Shown here one piece after another: positions 50,342-60,600 of a DNA stretch of 64,000 nt (position 1 is the first letter of the stretch; each line of letters opens with the position of its first letter). Location: contig OY821745.1 in assembly GCA_963682055.1 (NCBI GenBank), positions 1,495,501 to 1,559,500 of the forward strand, in the 5' to 3' direction. Both the position numbers and the translations under genes were made by a program. Below the pieces are notes generated by a model. That model ran no database searches and was not told the DNA's origin. It was given only the letters and a program-made list of their open reading frames with translations. Source of the DNA: Primula veris. Its lineage: Eukaryota > Streptophyta > Magnoliopsida > Ericales > Primulaceae.

Positions 50342-50694
50342 TGTAGGATACATGAACATTAATAAAGTGGTACATGAATATTAAGTCCATATCATGAGTC
50401 TGTTCATGATCTGTCTATATTCATGTAACATAAGTTATTTTACATTCTTGGATTTACTATTTCTAGGACCTTTTGCATTCTTGTTAGCCTATATAAATGC
50501 CTTTGGTTCATGATGTAAAGGACACACAAAAAGTTTCTATCAAAATAAAATATAATTTAGAGTTTCTCTTTCTAGGAGAATACTTGTTATTTTTCTGGTG
50601 GATTCCAGATTTCTTTGCGTCCGAAGAACGATATCTTCGTTGCGTCTACTAGAACGATATCTAGTCACGTTCTTCCTTAGCTAACGCTGCGTCA
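50339..50694 (+). repeat. 3' LTR
   Basis: 356 bases, same ends as the 5' LTR, seven substitutions. The TATA region reads TATATAAATG rather than TATATAAAGG. Confidence 0.95.
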
Positions 50695-50699
50695 TCTAG

Positions 50700-51193
50700 G
50701 GCCATAAGATCGATCAAGGGTCCCAACAAAACTTTATTGTTATTTAAAATTAAAATCTTTGACTCACTGTTTTGGCAAATCGGATCGAACCGGATGAAAA
50801 ACGGATGAGAAAAATGATTGACGGAGGTGTAGTGATTTAGAGCAGGGGAGGAGACTAACAAATAATGGGTAAGAAGAGATGATAAGTTCTAGTTACGGCA
50901 GAGTAGATAAAGAATTAAAAATGGAAAATGAGAAAGAATTAAAAATTAAAAATGGAAAATGAGAAAGAATTAAAAGTGGAAAATGAGAAGAATAAAATAA
51001 CGAAAAGGGTTTTCTTAGTGGATGATGGACCCATAAATATTTTTTTATCATTCCTCTCTACATTTAAAGAAAAATATAGCGAAATATATCTTGTAAATAA
51101 TATTGTTTGCTATACACTGACCGATGAGTATTGATTTTTCATAATACTGTATACACTTGTACATAAAGAGTAAATTTAGAGAGCAGTTGAGAA
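50700..51193. other. Region between LTR element and beta'-COP
   Basis: No gene recognised. A tandem repeat of 'aatggaaaatgagaaagaat' (about 24-31 base units) lies at about 50918-50990. Confidence 0.55.
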
Positions 51194-51430
51194 TCATTCT
51201 ATTAAAATAACCCAACTCAAGTCAAATGAGACTTCCCAATTTAGCAATTTTTTTTCAAAAATACCCCTATATTTTTTTATTAATTACAATAATACCATGC
51301 TCACATACAAAAAAATATAAAAATTAATAACTAATAACACTATTTATCCATCTTTAACAACCAAACATTCTTTTAAATGTTATTATTTTATACTGTATTT
51401 TTTGTATTATTTACATATTTATATCATAGG
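51194..51430 (+). mobile_element. Helitron copy, 3' end missing
   Basis: Begins A|TCATTCTATTA like the element at 36319 and shares 'aacccaa/actcaagtcaaat', 'atacccctata', 'taacaaccaaacattctttt' and 'atatttatatcata'. Similarity is lost after about 51430 and no hairpin/CTRR end follows. Confidence 0.65.
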
Positions 51431-51652
51431 ATTACGGTACTGGATCAATGTAACAGTGTAACAGCCCGAGCATTCATCGACTAAATATTTATGCCCGTTA
51501 GATCAAAATTAGACGTAAAGTATATGTTTTTAGTAACATAAAAGAATTAAAAACTTTTAAAAGTAATACAAAAATCTAATATCGTCCCTGCCTGCCGTTT
51601 TACTCTCTCTCTCTCTCTTTCTAAAACTGTGATCTCCAATTTCACCAACAAA
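51431..51652 (+). promoter_or_regulatory. Proximal promoter / leader of beta'-COP
   Basis: A (CT)n patch at 51603-51619 precedes the ATG by about 35 bases, typical of plant pyrimidine patches and 5' leaders. A second CT/TA tract follows the first donor inside intron 1. Confidence 0.4.
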
Positions 51653-54600
51653 ATGGTAATCTCTCTCTCTCTCTCTATATATATCTATATCTATATCTAT
51701 ATCTATAACTATATCTATTTATATATACATTCATATATAGATATATATATATGTACGTATAGTTTATCACCGTTACTCACATTGCGATCTTCTTAAGATC
51801 TATTCACACTATTGCGAAATTTCGTATATAATTATAATTTGTTGGAGATCTAGTATTTTTAAAATCGCGCCCTATTATAATTTCCACAGCTCGAAATTTC
51901 TGTCTAATTACACGTTTTTTTTTAATTTATTTATTGTTAGAGATCTAGCATTTAGAATTATTTTTAATTATCTGTTTGAATAATTTGTCACACCATTGCG
52001 AAACAACCGTATATTATTACGCGGTTATTTTTCTTATATAATTTGTTGGGGATCTATTATTTTAAAATCGCGCCCTATTATAATTTCCACAGCTCGAAAT
52101 TTCTGTCTAATTACACGTTTTTTTTAATTTATTTATTGTTAGAGATCTAGCATTTAGAATTATTTTTAATTATCTGTTTGAATAATTTGTCACAACATTG
52201 CGAAACACCGTATATTATTACGCAGTTTTATTTTTCTTATATAATTTGTTCGAGATCTAGTATTTTAAAACCGTGCCCTGTGTTAATTTCCACGGCTCGG
52301 TTTCTATCGAATTAGGTGTTTATTTTTTTAATTTGTTGTTAGAGATCTAGCATTTAGAATCATTATGTTTTATTTACCAATTCCGCTCCTCGTTTTTTTA
52401 TAATCTAATTACACTTTTTTTTTAACTACTCCCTCCGTTCCCAATTTTGTATTTAGTTTTGAAAATTTTCATTTCGACAATTTTGATACATATTATAATC
52501 TGGTCAAAATTGCACGTAATTTCGTAGATGACAATTAATTGGGAACGGAGGGAGTACAAGTTTTTGTAGTTTTGCGTTTTTTGAATGAATTTCTTATAGT
52601 ATATAGAAGCATGCCCTATTTTAATTTCTACAGCTCGAAATTTCTATCAAATCAGTCCTTTTTTTTTCAAATTTATTGTTAGAGATCTAGCATTTAGAAT
52701 TACTATATCCTAATTACCAATCCCACTGCTCGTTTTTGTTTATTATCTAATTACGCATTTAAAATAGCTCGATGCGTTAGGGGGTAATTAATTTGATTTA
52801 TTTTTATTGAATTAAATAGCATATTAGTAACATTTGGTATATTAGGGATTTAGTGTGATATTTAGAATTGTAGCAGATTAAAATAGCTTATTAGTTACGT
52901 TTGGTATTTTTGCAAAATTATAGTTTTAAGCAGATTAGTGCCTGTTTGGCCGTTTTTTCCTCTATCTAATTAGACTTTTTCTATAAAATAATTGTTAGAG
53001 ATCTAGCATTTAGAATCATTATGTCTTAATTACCAATTATACTGCTCTTTTTTTTGTTGTAATTACCCCTTTTTTTGAATAAATTGTTGGAGATCTAATA
53101 TTTAGAATGATGTCCTAATTGATTTTCTTCTTTTTAATTTGATCCGATACGGTGATTGGTGGAATGCAGCCTTTCGGACAAGAAATTAAGGTATTATTTA
53201 TTTCTTAAATTGTTTTTTACATTTTTATAACTATAGATCTTCGAATTAAAACAATTGAATTATTTTACGAGAATTTGTGTTGTTTTTAGAGGAAACATGC
53301 CCAGAGATCAGAGAGAGTTAAGTCTGTCGATCTGCACCCGAAGGAACCATGGTAATGTTTAGATTAAGGCATTGAATTATTATTTTTTTGTAATTTGCTA
53401 TTGTACGCGTTATAAGTAATATGTCTATATAACCTCAGAACCTGAGTAGGTTAGTCGAGTTATCATTCGAAAAAAGTTGGCTTATTATTTGAAGCTAAAA
53501 TTATGCTGGTGTATAGATTTTGGTTCTGTAGTTTTAGGTGGTTTGGATTTGGACTCCTTTTATTTATGTAATATATTATATGTTTTACAAGCTGCATTGG
53601 AAGAGAGTATAGTATGAAAATGTGGGATATAAGAGCTTGTCTCTTGGGGATTCATCATCTCTATTATGCATTATATCTTAAAAGTAAATGAAAAAAATGA
53701 GTGTAGAATGTTAAAGCAAACAAGCCCATCGTTAAAAGCTTGTTTCTTGGTGATTCATCATCTCTATAATGCATTATATTTTAAAAGTAAATGAAATAAA
53801 TGAGTGTAGAATGTCAAACCAAACAAGCCCACTGTGAAGAGGTTCTTAGGGGAAAAAAGTAATCTCTTGATCCGTTAATGTGCTTCCCGGTTAAACCATA
53901 GTACATATGAGGCATTGCTAATGTATTATGAAAGGAACCATTGTAGTTATTTGATTCATGGTATGCTGATTAATTAAGCTCGTATCATATTTGTCGTTAA
54001 TGCTGGTGCATCGTCCTCTTTTTAATTGCCTATTAAGGATTATAGGCTTTAAACTCGGATCATTGATACATGCTATGCTGATTGTTTTATCTTGTATCAT
54101 ATTTGCCGTTAATGTTGGTGCATCGTCCTCTTTTCAGTTGCCTAATATAAATTATGAGCTTTAAACTCGGTCATAAGTAGATAAGTATCGACGTGAATAG
54201 ACTTGTGAGAATTATTACTTAGCGAAGAGGTTCGTAGCAACTAGGACCTGACACCATAACTAACGAAGTGTTCATACTTTACAGGATATTGACCAGTTTG
54301 TATTCTGGGACTGTTTGCATATGGAACTACCAGTCTCAGGTTTGTGATTTATAAACCTTTGTTCCTTGCTATGTGTAACAGTGGACGCCCCTTATACTTT
54401 TCAATAATCAGGATTTTTTAAGCTTACTGATATGTTTCACCTTCCTATTTTCACAGATTATGGTTAACTCTTTTGAGGTGACAGAATTACCAGGTACACG
54501 ATGATTCTTACAATTTATTATTTCTAACCCCAAATACGGGGTTGTTTTGCAAATAAATAACCCTATGTACCTCTTATGCAATCAACACCAATATCCAATT

Positions 54601-57600
54601 TTTAAGTAGTATCATGTCGTTTTGGAACTATTTTCTTTTAAACATATCTTTTGTTAATATCTATGCATGCTAAATGGCGCTTAAAGAAAAAAAATCCTTT
54701 CGAAGCATTACGCTTAAAAAAGCATGGTAACCGTATTCGGCTGCTTGCACCGCATAGATATAGACCGTATACATAATATAAAAAAAGAATCATCCAATAC
54801 GGACCATCCAGTGCAAACTCTTCCCATTTTAAAATTAAATTTGGGGGTTGATTGCAAAAGTTTGACAGTATATAGGGGTTAATTGCAAAGTTATAAGGGG
54901 GTTATTTTCAAGACACCCACATTGTACAGGGGTTATTTGCATTTTACCCTCTATTTCTAGTCAATACTTCTTCTTTTATTACTATGATTTATTGATAATG
55001 TCTTCACTCGGCATGAAACCAATATGTTGGTATACAGTTAGATCAGCAAAGTTTATAGCACGAAAACAGTGGGTTGTTGTTGGTGCTGACGATATGCATA
55101 TACGTGTATACAACTACAATACGATGGACAAAGTCAAAGTGTTTGAAGCCCACACTGACTACATTAGGTGTGTGGCTGTTCATCCTACTCTTCCATACGT
55201 ATTGTCATCATCTGATGACATGCTTATAAAGCTTTGGGATTGGGATAAAGGCTTTGTATGTACTCAAATATTCGAGGGTCACTCGCATTACGTTATGCAA
55301 GTGACAATTAATCCAAAAGACACCAACACATTTGCTAGTGCGTCCCTTGATCGCACTATTAAGGTATAGATTGACTACAGTGTCTGCTCATTGACGTTTT
55401 CTCGATTTTATGGGTTTGATTGGTTGTTTCTTACAAGTATAGAAGTATATTTTCTGACAAGGGTAGAAAAATATAGTTTTAAGTACTACGGAGTACTTTT
55501 ATATATAGTAGTGTTGTTTGGTGAAAAATGATAATAGTATACAGAAAAAAAAAGTGCTGTACTTTTTACCTCTTAATTGAAATAAAAAAAAATTCATTTT
55601 AAAAAAATAAATGAGAATCTAAGAAAGTATTGCTTTAGGATTTATAAAATAAGCAAACCACATATAAAAAACAATTAGTACATGGAATTATTAGGATTTA
55701 CATTATATCAGTGCCACTCAAAAAATCTTTTCAGGGAAAAAATCATTAAAATGGTCTACTATAAGAGAGTATGCTGAGGAACTAATCCGTACTCTTCAAA
55801 AAGAAGTTAGTAAAGATAAGTCTGCTTTTGGTGATTTTACTTCCAAAAAAGTCTGCTTTCGTTTTATAAACCAAACAGACAACTTACCTAATTAGGAGTA
55901 GAAGTAAAAAGAGAAGTGTACTTATTTTCAACCAAACAAGTCTATATATTCAAGCTTCGTCCTCATTCACTTTCACTTTTGAATTCTCTCTTTGACCTGT
56001 CCAGATTTGGAATCTTGGCTCTCCCGACCCAAATTTTACGCTAGATGCTCATTTGAAAGGGGTAAATTGCGTTGATTACTTTACTGGAGGTGATAAGCCT
56101 TATCTGATAACTGGTTCTGACGATCATACTGCGAAGGTTAGCCTCTAATTCACCTTTCCTCTTTCCTCCATTTTTCTTTGAGGGTGTATATTGATAAATT
56201 CTGAAATTATGGGTATTACTTATGAACAGATTTGGGATTATCAAACCAAAAGCTGTGTCCAAACGTTAGAAGGCCACACACATAATGTGTCAGCTGTGTG
56301 CTTTCACCCTGAACTTCCAATTATCATTACCGGTTCTGAAGATGGTACAGTTCGTATATGGCATGCTACAACATATCGGTATGCTTATTGATCTTTAAGA
56401 TAGTTTAAAATGTATTTTGATTTATTGCCTATTTGGGAGCTATAATTTTTTGAAATCTTGACTTGGAAGATTGGGTATACTTCATAAAAAAAATCCTTAC
56501 GGTAAAGATGACATGCTGAGTTTGTGACCTTGTTTCTATATTTCCATCTGATGCTTTGTCATTTGTAGGCTTGAAAACACCTTGAACTACGGTCTTGAGA
56601 GAGTTTGGGCTATCGGATGTATAAAAGGTTCTCGTAGGTAAGTGTAATTGTTTCATTCTTTCACTCTTAATTTTGGAAGGGAAAAGAGGAAAATAGAGGG
56701 AAAAGCTTTAAGGCGATCTCTGCTCCACTTTTTACTTGGCAGAATCTTATTTTCTTTTTCCGACGAAATTGCATAATCAGAAGTATTTGAAAAATGCCTA
56801 TTTTAACATGTAAGGTAATGGATATCGATCATGTATTATCCAATAATTAAAGTTGGGCAAGCTAGAGCTGAACTGTGCTCAAGCTCTTTTTTATCGAAAT
56901 CTTTGCTCATGTTCTCGTGTAACCATCAGTATATATAGTGGTTATCTGACTCTGGGTTTTTTTCGGTGTTAAATCTTTGGACAGGGTTGTATTTGGTTAT
57001 GATGAAGGGTCCATTATGGTAAAAATTGGTCGTGAAGTACCTGTTGCTAGCATGGATAATAGTGGGAAAATTATATGGTCTAAGCATAACGAAGTCCAGA
57101 CTGTTAATATCAAGAGTGTTGGGGCAGATTATGAGGTTTGATATACATAATATTGCCATTTTATCCCGTTTGTTTAAGTTTTGCTTTTTAGCTGAATTTG
57201 AGTTTCTTTTATTTTTACTTAGGTTACTGATGGAGAAAGACTACCATTGGCAGTAAAAGATATGGGGACCTGTGATCTTTATCCCCAAGTAAGTCAAGAT
57301 GCTCTATTTTTTTAACTTTAAAATACTCTGCTTATTACCTGATATAAAGATGTTTCTAAAAATTTCTGTAAATGCAGCGGCCTTATTTTTCAGTAACATT
57401 GAATGCTTATTATGATTGCATTACAAGTAATTTTATTTTGTTTTTTGTGTTGTTTGTATAGGGCTTAAAGCATAACCCCAATGGGAGATTTGTTGTTGTG
57501 TGTGGGGATGGCGAATATATCATATACACAGCTTTAGCATGGAGAAATAGGTCTTTTGGTTCAGGTTTGGAGTTTGTTTGGTCTTCTGATGGTGAATATG

Positions 57601-60600
57601 CTGTTCGAGAAAGTACGTCAAAGATCAAATTCTTTACTAAGAATTTTCAGGTATGGTTTTTAATCACCTGATCCTCAAGTTTTCGTTATTTTTGTTTTAT
57701 TCTTAGACGGTTAATGTTAAACTTTCTTGCCTGGTGATTTTAATTATTAGCCTGGGTTTAGTTATCTTCACATGCTTTAATAGATAATAGGTATGATGGT
57801 ATTTTCAGGAAAAGAAGAGTATCCGTCCAACATTCTCTGCTGAACACATTTATGGAGGAATCTTACTGGCAATGTGCTCTAATGAGTTCATTTGTTTCTA
57901 TGATTGGGCTGAGTGTCGTCTGATTAGAAGAATTGATGTTACTGTCAAAGTAAGCAGTAGCTTATTATCTCTCTATAAACTAAAACCTTATATTGCAAAG
58001 CATAACGAACATCTTACATCGCTTTTGATTGCTTGCACATAATTTCAGAACCTCTACTGGGCTGATAGTGGTGACTTGGTGGCTATTGCCAGTGATACAT
58101 CATTTTACATACTCAAGTACAATGTAGGGATTTCTTTCTGTCTCCTTCTCTTGCCTGTACAAATATCAGTCAATAAGACCAGCTAGAATACATAAATCTT
58201 AATATATTTTTCTTGGTGCAGCGGGATGTAGTTTCTGCATACTTAGAAAGTGGTAATCATGTAGATGAACAAGGTTCTGAGGATGCATTTGAGCTTCTTT
58301 ATGAAATTAACGAACGCGCACGGACTGGATTATGGGTTGGCGACTGTTTTATCTACACAAATGCATCTTGGCGGCTAAATTATTGTGTTGGTGGTGAGGT
58401 ATAAATTTTGATTCTACTTCTACTGTGGCTTCGTTTAAAGTCACTTGTAATTCTATTTTCATTGATATTATGAAGTGACTTCTCATTTGCTTTAATGTTT
58501 TTCAGGTAACGACAATGTTCCATTTGGATCGTCCAATGTACTTGTTAGGTTATTTGGCCAATCAGAGTAGAGTCTATCTAATTGACAAAGAGTTTAAGTA
58601 AGTGTTGCTTTAACACCAATACTGTAACCTACCGTTTTAATATCTATTGTTTAATTCTTTTCTCACCTGTCATCTTCCTTGTAGTGTTATGGGATACACT
58701 TTACTTTTGAGCTTGATCGAATACAAAACTCTTGTTATGCGTGGCGACTTGGAACGAGCCGATGCAATATTGCCCTCAATTCCCAAGGAGCACCACAATA
58801 GGTACCTACTCTCCCTTTCCCTCCCTTTTAAGAAGCAGTATCTTACATCGTTTAAATATTGGAAAGTCAACACTCATATGGGCATTGGTATGCCCAACAC
58901 TTTTATTTATGTGGTAAAATGTGGATTTAGTTGACGCATAATACAGTAACTAGTCATTGGCTCCTTCCAAAGCAAATAGTGACAGGAGTGTGCAAATTGC
59001 TCTTTTCCCTGTTTCTTTCTTCATAATTAATTTTCTTTTCTGTTGCTATTTTATTATCAGCGTTGCTCGTTTCCTGGAATCACGTGGAATGGTTGAAGAG
59101 GCACTGGAAGTAGCTACAGACCCAGACTATAGATTTGAGCTAGCCATACAGCTGGGTAAACTGGAAGCTGCAAAAGTAAGAAGTTATCCTTGTTTGCTTG
59201 TAGCTTTAAGCTCAGGTGTTTGCTTAAGATATGGGCTGCATTTGGTTGACCAGCTTAGAATCCTGAGTTTTTTCTCCCAAAATAAGTGGGAAGCTCCGGC
59301 TTCTGTGAGCCTGGATATTTTCTGAATTGTACAAAATCCTGCTTATTTGCTTAAGTTTGCAACAAAACAAGCCATTATAATAAGATGCTTGGATATGTAT
59401 AGTTGGATCGACGACCATACTTGTTTTGAAGAGGAGATTGCTTTCTATAACGTTTAGAAAGTCTGATTATGTAATATTTACTTTGACAGGATATTGCTGC
59501 TGTAGCAAAGAGTGAACCCAAATGGAAGCAGCTGGGTGAATTAGCTATGTCAACTGGAAAGGTAATATTGTCTGTCCACTGATGAAGCTTTGTTTTAGAA
59601 GGACTAACATGTCTGCGGATTATTTTTTCTCCCTCCGTAAATTCGAAAACACTTGTTCACGCTTGTTTTTTCTAAACAATTTACTTGGGTTCTCCTCGAT
59701 ACATGTAGAACTTTTCCTTGTCTTCTACATAACTACTTTTCTTTAATGGGTTCATTTACCAAAGAAGCTTTTATTTTATTCAGAATGCAAGTCTTTGCAC
59801 TAGTTACTGAGAATGAGTCTTTGCACCAGGCACTAAATTGGTCTTCCCTTTTCCATATGGCATCAATTTGTATTCTCTTCGTGGCATTTTCTTTTTGTTT
59901 TTATACCTTTTCAAATAGATCTGGTAATTTCTTGCAGTTGGAGATGGCAGAGGATTGCTTAAAGAATGCATTGGATTTGAGCGGTCTACTGCTTCTATAC
60001 TCATCGTTAGGAGATGCAGAAGGAATAGCAGAAGTAGCATCTTTGGCTAAAGAGCATGGAAAAAACAATGTAGCCTTTTTGTGTCTATTTATGTTAGGTA
60101 AATTAGACGAGTGCCTGCAGCTTTTGATAGCCAGGTATTATTCCACTATCTTGCAATACTTCATCTCAACCACAGTTATTAGGGTTAATTACAGCTTTCT
60201 ACACCTTAGTAATTAACTTTTTTTTATCTCATTTGGTTACTAATATCATTGCAGCAACCGGATACCTGAGGCGGCTTTGATGGCACGTTCTTATCTCCCA
60301 AGCAAGGTTTCGGAGATTGTCGAGATTTGGAGGAAGAACCTCAGTGAGGTTATATATGTTAATCTGTTTTAGTGCCTTAAATATTTTAATCTACGCAGTT
60401 CATTTTACATGGATATAGCTCTCTTGTTAAGCAGTTTCTGTTTTCTAGTAAGGTAAGTTTCTGTAAACAATCAAACCGCATTTCCATAATTTGACTACTT
60501 GGCTATATGGAAGTGTTTTTGGAGCATTGTGACCCTCATTTATCTATTTCTGGGATTTGATATTCGCCTTAATATCATTGCTAAGTGCAACGTAAAAATT

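Larger units (their letters stand above)
45431..50699 (+). mobile_element. Complete Ty3/gypsy LTR retrotransposon with target duplication
   Basis: The element spans 45436-50694 and is flanked by a perfect 5-base duplication TCTAG (45431-45435 and 50695-50699). LTRs are 356 bases, start TG and end CA. A primer-binding site, one long gag-pol frame and a polypurine tract are in the expected order. Seven substitutions and no indels separate the LTRs (98.0% identity), which indicates a geologically recent insertion. Lineage: chromovirus-like, possibly CRM-type from the integrase end (FNVQDLFDYH) without a visible chromodomain; this is tentative. Confidence 0.95.

Noticed and set aside
53164..53190. 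ATG at 53164 as the beta'-COP start
   Set aside because: It would use the splice acceptor as coding sequence and add a Gln absent from the conserved N-terminus; kept as an alternative.
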